A stretch of 45,638 nucleotides of DNA from Romeriopsis navalis LEGE 11480 (GTDB taxonomy: Bacteria > Cyanobacteriota > Cyanobacteriia > Leptolyngbyales > Leptolyngbyaceae): assembly GCF_015207035.1 (NCBI RefSeq), contig NZ_JADEXQ010000051.1, positions 1 through 45,638 on the forward strand, given 5' to 3'. This document shows, one piece after another, positions 8,031 to 18,100 of the stretch; the stretch's first letter is position 1; each line of letters begins with the position of its first letter. A program made the translations under genes and the position numbers. The notes beneath the pieces were generated by a model, which was not told the origin of the DNA, ran no database searches, and saw only the letters and a program-made list of their open reading frames with translations.

Positions 8031-9827
8031 ATGGAAACCCCAAGAACAATGAAAACCGTTGCGATTTCACAGTCGGCTTACAGCGAATTCCAAACCCAAA
8101 TCCGTGCCCAACAAGTCGCCCGCGTCCTGATCAAACCCCAACGCATCGAATATAGCCTCAAACCCGAATTCGGCGGTGCCCACTACTACACCCTGCCTGC
8201 TGGCCCCGCCCAAGACCTCCAAGCCTTCCTGCGCGAACACAACGTCGAATTCGCCCTCCTCCCCGACAGCGACATCACCCCCGCTAGCTGGGTCGGCCTC
8301 CTGCTCTCCGCCGGTATGATGATCGGCAGCTTCGTCTGGCTGTCCAAATTCAGCGAAGCTGGAGGCGGTGCCGGCGTCATGGGCGTCGGCAAAAGCAAAG
8401 CCCGCACCTACAAAGGCGGCAACACCGGCATCACCTTCGCCGACGTCGCCGGAGTCGATGAAGCCAAACAAGAACTCCAAGAAGTCGTCGACTTCCTCCA
8501 AAACGGTGAAAAATACCGCCGCATCGGCGCGAAAATCCCCAAAGGCGTCCTGCTCGTCGGCCCTCCCGGCACCGGCAAGACGCTACTCGCCAAAGCCGTC
8601 GCCGGTGAAGCCGGAGTCCCTTTCTTGAGCATGTCCGGCTCCGAATTCGTCGAACTCTACGTCGGCGTCGGCGCATCCCGCGTCCGCGACCTCTTCACCC
8701 AAGCCAAACGCCAATCCCCCTGCATCATCTTTATCGATGAACTCGACGCGATCGGCAAATCCCGAGGCAGCAACCCCAGCATGGGCGGCAACGACGAACG
8801 CGAACAGACCCTCAACCAACTCCTCACCGAAATGGACGGCTTCGACGGCAACGACGGCGTTATCCTGATCGCCGCCACCAACCGCCCCGAAATCCTCGAC
8901 CCCGCCCTGCGTCGCCCCGGTCGCTTCGATCGCCAAGTCCTGGTCGATCGGCCCGACAAGAGTGGCCGCGAACAAATCCTCCAAGTCCACGCCCAAAAAG
9001 TCATCCTCGGTGAAGACGTTGACTTAGCGACGATCGCCACCCAAACCGCCGGATTTGCCGGAGCCGACCTCGCTAACCTGGTCAACGAAGCCGCCCTGAT
9101 GGCCGCCCGGCACAACCGCCAAGCCGTCCTGATGATGGACTTCGCCGAAGCCTTCGAGCGCGTCGTCGCCGGACTCGAAAAGCGCTCCCGTGTCCTCAGC
9201 GACACCGAACGCCGTACCGTCGCCTACCACGAAGTCGGCCATGCCCTCGTCGGTGCCCTGATGCCCGGTGGCAGCAAAGTCTCCAAGATCTCCATCGTCC
9301 CGCGCGGTATGGGTGCCCTCGGCTACACCATGCAAACCCCCGAAGAAGACCGCTTCCTGATGCTCGAAGACGAACTGCGTGGCCAAATCGCCATGCTCCT
9401 GGGGGGCCGCTCCGCCGAAGAAATCGTCTTTGGCAAAGTCTCTAGTGGCGCAAGCGACGACATCCAAAAAGCCACCGACCTCTCCGAACGAGCCATCACC
9501 CAATACGGCATGAGCGACACCCTCGGCCCGATCGCCTTCGAGAAAACCCAAGCCCAATTCCTAGAAGGCAGCACCACCCGCCGTTCCATCAGCGGCGAAG
9601 TCGCCACCGAGATCGATCGACTGGTCAAAGAGACGATCGACAACGCCCACGACATGGCCCTCGAAATTCTCAAACTCAATCGCGACCTGATGGAATCTAC
9701 CACCCAAACCCTCTTAGAAACCGAAGTGCTGGAAGGCAAACAACTTGCCGCAATGCTCACCCAAGTTCAAGCCCCCGCCGGTCTCGATGCCTGGCTAACG
9801 AATCAAAGCCTCACACATCAGGCATAG
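8031..9827 (+). CDS. ftsH: FtsH-family ATP-dependent zinc metalloprotease, single membrane segment
   Basis: A 598-aa membrane AAA+ protease. Residues ~15-85 resemble the FtsH extracytoplasmic domain; one membrane helix is at ~86-105 ([18 protein letters not shown]). The AAA module has Walker A GPPGTGKT (~177-184), Walker [12 protein letters not shown], the second region of homology [20 protein letters not shown], and the pore motif [10 protein letters not shown]. The protease site is HEVGH (H400-H404) with the distal acidic ligand in [12 protein letters not shown]. The usual first N-terminal membrane helix is absent: I see none upstream in frame. Codons are strongly C-ending, unlike the neighbouring NACHT gene. 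The 207-bp upstream gap has two copies of CCTTCGGGAAACCC (7844 and 7898). A role in membrane-protein quality control is expected for the family, but this is probably an accessory paralogue. Confidence 0.93.
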   Translation: METPRTMKTVAISQSAYSEFQTQIRAQQVARVLIKPQRIEYSLKPEFGGAHYYTLPAGPAQDLQAFLREHNVEFALLPDSDITPASWVGLLLSAGMMIGSFVWLSKFSEAGGGAGVMGVGKSKARTYKGGNTGITFADVAGVDEAKQELQEVVDFLQNGEKYRRIGAKIPKGVLLVGPPGTGKTLLAKAVAGEAGVPFLSMSGSEFVELYVGVGASRVRDLFTQAKRQSPCIIFIDELDAIGKSRGSNPSMGGNDEREQTLNQLLTEMDGFDGNDGVILIAATNRPEILDPALRRPGRFDRQVLVDRPDKSGREQILQVHAQKVILGEDVDLATIATQTAGFAGADLANLVNEAALMAARHNRQAVLMMDFAEAFERVVAGLEKRSRVLSDTERRTVAYHEVGHALVGALMPGGSKVSKISIVPRGMGALGYTMQTPEEDRFLMLEDELRGQIAMLLGGRSAEEIVFGKVSSGASDDIQKATDLSERAITQYGMSDTLGPIAFEKTQAQFLEGSTTRRSISGEVATEIDRLVKETIDNAHDMALEILKLNRDLMESTTQTLLETEVLEGKQLAAMLTQVQAPAGLDAWLTNQSLTHQA

Positions 9828-9872
9828 TCCGTACGATAGATTTTTCTATCCAACTCAGCCAGCCATACCCAA

Positions 9873-9911
9873 CGCCCCGATCAGACAGCCGGTCTGATCG
9901 GGGCGCTTTTT
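9873..9911 (+). terminator. Rho-independent terminator after ftsH-like gene
   Basis: A perfect 14-bp GC-rich stem (9873-9886 with 9892-9905, arms CGCCCCGATCAGAC and its complement) with a 5-nt loop is followed by C and five T residues. It lies 46 bp after the protease stop codon. It separates that gene from a convergent small membrane-protein gene. Confidence 0.95.
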
Positions 9912-9931
9912 CATGCTGATCACGCAATACA

Positions 9932-10189
9932 TTACGGCTGCAACAGCCGCACGATCGTCTTTGAGATCACCATAATCATCCAAAAGACAATGCTACTGAC
10001 AATCACCCAATCGGTAGATGTTGCCTGCTTAAAACTAATGGTTGGCGGTTGTATCAGTCGCAATACATAGTAAATTGTCCCAATGATGTAAATCATCATG
10101 ACGGGAAAAAAGAACATCACTATCAGTTGACTAAACTCATAGAGAAATTTCGTGACATTTAATTGGGCAAGGGTGAACCCGATTTCCAT
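9932..10189 (-). CDS. Small membrane protein of unknown function
   Basis: An 85-aa protein with two clear hydrophobic helices, around LIVMFFFPVMMIYIIGTIYYV and WVIVSSIVFWMIMVISKTIV, separated by a short polar loop. ATG at 10189 is chosen; an in-frame GTG lies three codons upstream, at 10198. No family is recognised. It is read toward the terminator at 9873, which is bidirectional in shape but carries its T-run on the plus strand. It lies ~150 bp downstream of the Hsp70-family gene on the same strand and could be cotranscribed with it. Confidence 0.6.
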   Translation of the reverse strand: MEIGFTLAQLNVTKFLYEFSQLIVMFFFPVMMIYIIGTIYYVLRLIQPPTISFKQATSTDWVIVSSIVFWMIMVISKTIVRLLQP

Positions 10190-10338
10190 GACATGCACCG
10201 TAGTTTGAAAGTTGCACTCAAAACCACTGTGTTGGATTATTCAAAAGTCTATGGGGCGGTGGTTATATGCACCATCTTCCGTAGGGTGGGTTTTCTTGCG
10301 ATGATGACTATGACGGCTCGATCGGCTTTTGCCATCGA

Positions 10339-11898
10339 TCAAACTAACTTCGCAACGGCCTGATCTTGGACCAATACTCGCTGGGTTAATAAATCGCGTA
10401 CCGTCGCGACTAATATCCGCTCCGCCGTCACCTCAAACTGCACGACCAGTCGATCGATGCCTAACTGGCCCGGCGGGTCTAAACGTGCCAAACAAATTTC
10501 ATCCTGATTACGGCTGAGCGATCGAAATGTCGCATCCCGATTCATCTGACTGCTGACCATGCGGCCAGCACTGTCATAGGCCACCTCCGCTTCAAAAGTA
10601 TTGGCTAACTCCCCAATATCTAACCGCAGTTCCGTTTGGCCTTCGATCGCCACCTGCAACGTCAAGGCTTCCGCTCGCTGATGGGGATATCGCGTGCCTT
10701 GATCAAACAATGGAAAATAGGTGTAAGTGCGGCTGTAGGGTTCCCATAGCCGAATGGCATAGCTATGCCGCAGCTCATCACTTACTGTGGCAATTTGCGT
10801 TAAGGCTAAAGCTCCATGCGCAACGGCTTCTAATGGCTTGTCTAGCCGCACCCGCGATCGGCCAAAATAGGCCACTAAGAGCTGCTGCACCGCCGGAATC
10901 TGACAGCTCCCACCCACCAGTAAAACTTGTTCAATATCCGCTTTCTGAATCCCTTTCTCGAATGCCGCCGTCAACACTTCATCGATTGTTTGGCGCAACC
11001 GTTCCAGAAATTGGTTGGCTTCTAAAATCGCCTCAAATTGTGCCTGATCAAACGATAATTCGTAGGCCATCAACGCCTCATCATCAAACCAGATATCTTT
11101 CACCTCGGCTTCCTGCGAGAGCCGAATTTTCAGCCGTTCCGCCAGTTCTAGTAACGTCAGCCAACTGACTTGGCTGAGCCTCGATCGACTCAAGCCATTG
11201 CGGCGCAGATAATCCTCCACCATCCAAATATCAATATCCACGCCGCCAATATAGGCATCCGATTTGGCTAACACCTCCGCCTGTACGAATGTTGCGGTAC
11301 CCGGGTTGACTTCATGGGTCCGAACCAAGCTCAAGTCCAGCGTCCCACCCCCACAATCGACCACCAAACAGCGACTCCCCGGCCGCTGTACCGCATAGCC
11401 CAAAGCCGCCGCCGTTGACTCATCGACCCAGACCGGCAAGGGCAACTCAAGTCGCTCCGCCACGGTGCGATACCAAGTGACATAAGGTTCAAACGCTCCC
11501 GTTGGGACAGTCAGAATTACCTTGGTTGGCTGGACTTGCGCCAACACGCGCTGCCAGAGTGCCGTTAGAAATAACTCCGCGACTTGCGCGATCGGATAGG
11601 GTTTACCATCAATTACCCGATCGGGTGGCTGAAAGTCCGCGACGAGATCCCGTTTAAATGTGGTGAAATAGCGTTCTGGCTGGGTAAAGCCTAAGCGTTG
11701 TCGTCGGACGGTCTCACCCACAATAATTTCGGTTTGGCCGATAAATAACTGTGAGGGAATCGTGGCCACGGCCTGGGCTTGCCGTTCGGATAAGTGCGAT
11801 ATCCCGTCAAACTGCATGGTGAGCGGTAGCTGGGTCTGAGGATCGATATAGGCCACGATCGTATTACTGGTGCCAAAGTCAATCGCAATCGTGGTCAT
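10339..11898 (-). CDS. Hsp70-family (DnaK-like) ATPase
   Basis: A 519-aa protein with the actin/Hsp70 ATPase signatures in order: IAIDFGTSNTIVAYID (phosphate 1), VVDCGGGTLDLSLV (phosphate 2) and VLLVGGSCQIPAVQQLL (adenosine motif). The C-terminal ~150 residues form a shortened beta-rich substrate-like domain without the long lid of DnaK. This matches the stand-alone Hsp70-family proteins common in cyanobacteria rather than canonical DnaK of about 630 aa. It is divergent from the giant kinase gene, with 252 bp between them. Its clients are unknown. Confidence 0.9.
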   Translation of the reverse strand: MTTIAIDFGTSNTIVAYIDPQTQLPLTMQFDGISHLSERQAQAVATIPSQLFIGQTEIIVGETVRRQRLGFTQPERYFTTFKRDLVADFQPPDRVIDGKPYPIAQVAELFLTALWQRVLAQVQPTKVILTVPTGAFEPYVTWYRTVAERLELPLPVWVDESTAAALGYAVQRPGSRCLVVDCGGGTLDLSLVRTHEVNPGTATFVQAEVLAKSDAYIGGVDIDIWMVEDYLRRNGLSRSRLSQVSWLTLLELAERLKIRLSQEAEVKDIWFDDEALMAYELSFDQAQFEAILEANQFLERLRQTIDEVLTAAFEKGIQKADIEQVLLVGGSCQIPAVQQLLVAYFGRSRVRLDKPLEAVAHGALALTQIATVSDELRHSYAIRLWEPYSRTYTYFPLFDQGTRYPHQRAEALTLQVAIEGQTELRLDIGELANTFEAEVAYDSAGRMVSSQMNRDATFRSLSRNQDEICLARLDPPGQLGIDRLVVQFEVTAERILVATVRDLLTQRVLVQDQAVAKLV

Positions 11899-12150
11899 AG
11901 AAGTTCTGAACCCAACAAAATCTACTTCAGTTAATCAACCATTCTACGCAATCTTGGGCCGCGCCAAGGTGCTTAATCGAATGTAATGATGCAAGATACA
12001 GATCACGTTGATTCAGACGCAATTAAGTTAAGCTAATAGAATCCAGATACCTCAAGTCTGACTGGTTGACGACGACTCAGACTAAGCTGGTTGCAACACT
12101 CGGAATGAGTGCTGATTTGAATCGCTGAAAATCCTCTAGTTTTACCAACT

Positions 12151-15100
12151 GTGATTTCTACACCGAGCATTCCTGGGTATCGTTCACTTCAGTTAATCCA
12201 TGCTAGTCAACAATCCTGTGTCTATCGGGCCGTTCAGCTTGATCCGCCGCGCCCCGTTGTCCTGAAGTTACTCCATCCCGCTGCGCCGAGTGCGCAGCAA
12301 ATCAGCCAATTTCAGCAGCAGTTTACGATTGTCCAGCATTTGCGGCATGACAGTTTGCTGCGCTACTACCACCTCCTGCCCTATCAGCAGTCGGCGATGC
12401 TGGTGATGGAAGACTACGGTGGTATATCCCTAGAACAATGGCAAAAGCAAGCCTCGCCGACCCTGTCAGGCAGCATCGAAATTGCGATCGCGTTAACGGC
12501 GATCCTGGCGGAATTAGCCCAACATGGCATCATCCACCGGGATATCAAACCGGCGAATATTCTGATCCACCCCGAAACCCAGCAAATTAAGCTGATTGAC
12601 TTTAGTCTGGCCTCCCAATTACCCCAAATGACAGTATCCCGTCAGCCAACCAGCCGGATGCAGGGCACATTGCCCTATATGTCGCCCGAGCAAACCGGGC
12701 GAATGAATCGAGCGGTGGATTATCGGAGTGATTTTTATAGTTTAGGCATTACCCTATTTGAGCTATTTACCGGCCAATTACCCTTTCAAGCTACTGATGA
12801 TCAGAGTTGGATACGTTGCCATCTTGCGCAAACTCCGCCCTTAGCTTCGGATGTCCAGCCGACGATTCCGACGGCGATCGCCGCGATTATTCAGCGGCTG
12901 ATGGCCAAAAATGCGGAAGACCGCTACCAAAGTGCCCGCGGCATTCAATTAGATTTGACGCATTGCCTGGAGCAACTTCAAAGCACGGGGCAGATCGCGC
13001 CGTTTGACTTAGCACAGCACGATCGCAGCGATCACTTCCTGATTCCGGAGAAACTGTATGGCCGATCGGCAGAAGTGGCGCAAATGCTCGCGGCATATAA
13101 GCGACTGGTTGAAGCCGGATCAATCTCGACGATTCAGTCGTCACAGCGAGAGTTGCTGCTGGTCACGGGCTATGCCGGGATTGGTAAGACATCGGTCATT
13201 CAAGCAATTTATCAGCCGATCGTGCAACAGCAGGGACGATTTATTCAGGGTAAATTTGACCAGTTAAGGCGTAATATTCCCTATAGCGCATTGACTCAAG
13301 CATTTCAGCAGCTCATCGCCCAATTACTCGCTGAGACCGATGCGAACTTAGCGCAGTGGAAAGCCCAAATTCTGGCGGCAGTCGGACAAGATGGCCAGGT
13401 GTTGATTGAGCTGATCCCGGATCTGCGGCAGATCATTGGGCCACAGCCAGCCGTGCCAATCCTCAGCAGCACTGCTGCGCAAAATCGATTTAATCTATTA
13501 GTTCAACGGTTTCTCCAGATCTTTATTCGTCCGCCCCATCCCCTGATCATTTTTCTGGATGATTTGCACTGGGCGGACACCGCTTCGCTGGACTTGTTGC
13601 AGCGATTATTAGCCGGTCAGTGCACTGGTTCACTCTTGGTAATTGGTGCATATCGCCATAATGAGGTCTCACCGTCGCATCCATTGATGCGTTCAATTCA
13701 AGCCTTGACACAGGCCAAAACAGTAATTCGCACGATCGAGTTGCGCCCCCTCACCACTGATGCGCTCACTCAGCTAGTGTCCGATACCTTATGTTGCGAT
13801 AACGAGCGTGCACGGCCGTTAACCGATGTCGTCAATCAGCAAACTCAGGGCAATCCATTTTTTGTGACGCAGTTTCTCAAAGGATTGCATCGTGATGGTC
13901 TGATTAAATTTAGCCATATTGACAATGGCTGGCAATGTGACTTGGCGGCAGTTCAGGTAACGGCTTTGATCGATGATGTCATTAAATTTATGGCCCAGCA
14001 GATCACGAAATTGCCGCGCAGAACCCAAACGGCGATTCAATTTGCCGCTTGCTTAGGGAATGAATTTAATTTAGATAATTTGGCGATTGTCCTAGCGCAA
14101 TCCAAAGCAGACTTATCGGCGGATCTGTGGCCCGCGATTCAGGCCAATTTGTTAATTCCAGAGGGGAATCGCGATAAAGTTTATCCAGAACATCATCCGG
14201 TGACCCATCCGGGATTTGAGGATCTCACCTACGGCTATCGGTTTTTGCACGATCGTGTGCAACAGGCCGCTTATCAGCTAATTGATCCGCCGGAGCGATC
14301 GGCGATCCATCTGCGGATTGGGCAATTATTACGACGGCACCATACGACGCAAACCGACGATCGACTGTTTTTTGATATCGTTAGTCATTTAAATCATGGT
14401 GCTGCCCTGATTGATACCCAGCCCGAATTGCAGGACTTGCTGCGGTTGAATCTGCAAGCGAGTCAACGGGCAAAATCATCATCGGCTTATGCGATTGCCC
14501 TCGACTATTTAACCGCTGGCAAATATTGCTTAAAAGCGGTGGACTGGTTAGCGCAGTATCAGTTGAGCCTGGATTTTTATACTCAATTGGTTGAAGTTTA
14601 CTATTTGACGGGTGCTTTCCCACAAGCCCGTCAGGTCGCGCAGATCGTGATTGATCATGCGCATCACCAGCTTGATACGGTGCCAGTTTATGAATCGATT
14701 CTGTTAACCTGGGTGGCCGAGCGGGAGTTAGCCCAAGCGATTCTTGTCGGCCGGCAATTTTTAAGTCAGCTCGATACAGCGTTATCGAGTCTCGCGGATA
14801 CTACAACTGAAGCCGATTTAATTCATGACGTTGCCGCCTTAATTCCGGTTGACGGGCTGCCGGAATTGCAAGATTTGGCTGTCATGCAAGACCCAGAATC
14901 GATCGCAGCAATGCGCATCTTAAATGCAATTTCGGTGCCCGCTTATCTGTCTTCCGCCGATTTATTTCTCAAGATTGTTCTGACTCAGGTCAAACTGTCG
15001 ATGCTGCATGGGAATTATGCGACTTCGGCCAGTGCCTATGCCCGCTATGGCATTGTGCTATGTGGTTGTATTGGGGATATTGAGCGCGGTTATGCCGCTG

Positions 15101-18100
15101 GCAAACTCGCCTTGAGCCTGCTCGATCAATTTGACGATCGAGAAACGCGATCGCGGACATTGCTGATGGTTGGAATGCTGGTAATTCCATGGCAGCAACA
15201 TATTCAGGATGGCCTGCCGCTCTTAGCGGAAGCGACAACTGTGGGTCATGATTCGGGCAATTTCGAGCCGGCTTCCCTCGCTTGTTTATACAACTCGCAG
15301 CTATCCTATTTTTCGGGTATGGAGTTGTCCGCCCTATCCGTCAAGCTCAAAGCCCACAGCGAATTAATTCAAAGCCTTAAGCAGGCAGTCCATCTCACTT
15401 CCAATCATCTTGTGCAACAGGTGGTGCTCAATTTACAGGGTGAGAGCGCGATTCCCTATGAACTCGATGGAGCGAATTTCTGTCAAGCAGCGATCCTTGA
15501 AAGTTATACAGCCAACAATAACCAGTTTGGTCTGTTTGGGTTCTATCTGCATGCCGGCATCCTGAATTACCTGTTTCAACGCCCCCAAGCGGCGGCGGCT
15601 TTGCTGATTCAGGCGGCGGATTATCTTAAGGGGGTGACGAGTCAGCCAGCGGTGGCTTTACTGTATTGGTATGACGCCCTGATTCAGTTGGCGATATATG
15701 CCGACGTAACTGCCGTTGAACAGGAGCAGTTGTTGCAAAGAGTGACGGCGCATCGCCAACGTTTAGCCAACTGGAATCGCTATGCTCCGATGAATTTCCA
15801 GCATAAGTCCGACTTGCTGGATGCGGAATTATGCCGTGTGCAGGGGGAGCATTTACGCGCTATGGATTTGTACGATCAGGCGATCGCCGGTGCGACGCAG
15901 CATGGTTATATTCAAGAGGCGGCGCTGGCGAACGAACTGGCCGCAAAATTCTACTGGGGCTGGGGCAAACGCAAAATTTCGACCTTGTATCTGCAATCGG
16001 CTTACGCCGCTTATCGTGACTGGGGGGCGAGGGCAAAAACGACCAGCCTGGAACAGCAATATCCACAACAGCTTGGATGCGATTCAAGGCAGCAGGTTTC
16101 ACTGAATACATTGGCTCAAGTCAGTCAGCGATCAACGACTAGCACTGATTGCCTGACTTCCTATGACCCCGATCTTGCTACTGTCCTGCAATCCGCGCAA
16201 TCGCTATCGCGGAATCTCGAACTCCAGGAACTACAGCAGCAGCTTGTGCAGATGATCTTAGAGCGTTCTAGCGCTGCAACTTGCTTGTTGGCGATGCCAG
16301 ATCAAGCGTCGGAGTGGCAAGTGGTCGCAATGGCTCACCGTGCGCCAATTGAACGAGAGATTCCGTTGCCTTATCGCTTAGATGACAGTCCGCAATTTCC
16401 GGCGAACTGTATGCGGTGGGTGAAAAATACGCAGCAACAAATTGTGGGCGATGCCCGTAGTTCGCTGCCGATCGCTGACCCATACTTACTCAAACATCAG
16501 CCTCAAAGTATGTTTTGTCTGCCGATTCTGAACCAGCAGTCAGTGCTGGGTGTGATTTATTTAGAGCATCCCGATCGACGCAATGTATTTGCTGACAAAC
16601 AACAAACAATCACGGGGTTTCTCTGTACCCAAGCCGCGATTGCCCTTGAAAATGCGCAGCTGTATCATGCCGTTCAAGCCGCTGAAATTCGGGCTAAAAG
16701 CCTGTTTGAGCAAAGCTCTGATGCCATGATTTTGCTCAAGCCGAACCGCATTGTCCAATGTAATCAAGCCGCGGCGCGACTCTTTAGAATTTCCGAGGCG
16801 GCGTTATTAAAGCTCACGCCAGCCGATCTTTCCCCCCGATATCAACCGGATGGATGTTTGTCATCGGTCAAATCCGCGGAGATTTGTGCAACGGTGCTGC
16901 AGCAAAATGCTCAATGTTTTGAATGGTTAAATTGTCGCCCGGATGGCACAACATTTTGGTCGGAAGTCAATATGACGTATATCACTTATGGTGGTGATTC
17001 ATTGGTGAATGCGGTAATCCGTGATATCAGCGATCGCAAGCAGAAAGAACTCGCAATGTCGGCGATTATTGAAGATGCGGCGCGTAAAACTGGCGTTGAA
17101 TTTTACCAGGCTTGTGTCAAAGCGCTTGTCCAGACCTTTCAAGTGCGCTCTGCCTTTATTAGTGAAACACGCGAAGCAAGCTCCACCCAAAATCAAACCC
17201 TGGCATTTTGGCATGATGATCACTTTGTCGAATCATTTACCTATGATTCCGCTGGAACCCCTTGTGGGTTAACCCAAGAGCGTGGTTGGTGTTTTGTGGC
17301 AGAGGCGCTGGGCGATCGCTTCCCAGATGCTCTGATGATGCCACAATTTAGTTGTGAGAGCTATGCGAGCGCTGCGATTCAAGGTGTTCAGGGAAATATA
17401 ATTGGGAATATTGGGATTGTTGATACGCAACCGATTGTCCAGGATGAGGTTTCGATCAAAACAATTCTGAGTCTGTTCGCCATCCGAGTTGGGGCGGAAA
17501 TGGATCGACAGGCCAGTGACTATCACTTGCGTCAGTCAGAAGCGCGTTACCAGCAAATTGCGAATAATTTGCCAGGGACGATCTTTCAATTTCGTCGATC
17601 GGCTGACGGTCATGACTCATTTTCCTATATTAGCTCTGGGTGCCAGAAACTGTTGGGGATTGCCGCGACCGCTGTAATTGCCGATATTACAAGGCTGACT
17701 GATTTAGTCCATCCGGATGACCAAGCGGAATTCAATGCCAGGATTGCTCAATCAGCCCAGACCCTCACACCGAAATACGTTGAGTGGCGGGCAATTCTGG
17801 CGGACGGTCAAGTCAAATGGATCAAATCGATTTCGCGTCCAGTGAGGCAATCCGACGGTTCGACCATTTGGGATGGTCTGATGTTGGATATTACCGATCG
17901 TAAGATTGCCGAAGCTGCGGTACAACAGTCGCAAAGACGTTATCAACGGCTGGCGGATAATGTGCCAGGCGTAATTTACCAATTCAAACTGGCGGCTGAT
18001 GGCGAACAATCGTTGCCCTATATCAGTCCCAGTTGTTTGGAGATGTTTGGAGTGACAGCCGCTGACTTAATGCATCATCCCAAGCAGTATCTGGATTGGA

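Noticed and set aside
8067..9760. Several long minus-strand frames opposite the ftsH-like gene
   Set aside because: They arise from the strong C bias at third positions and have compositionally odd sequences; the plus strand has all FtsH motifs.
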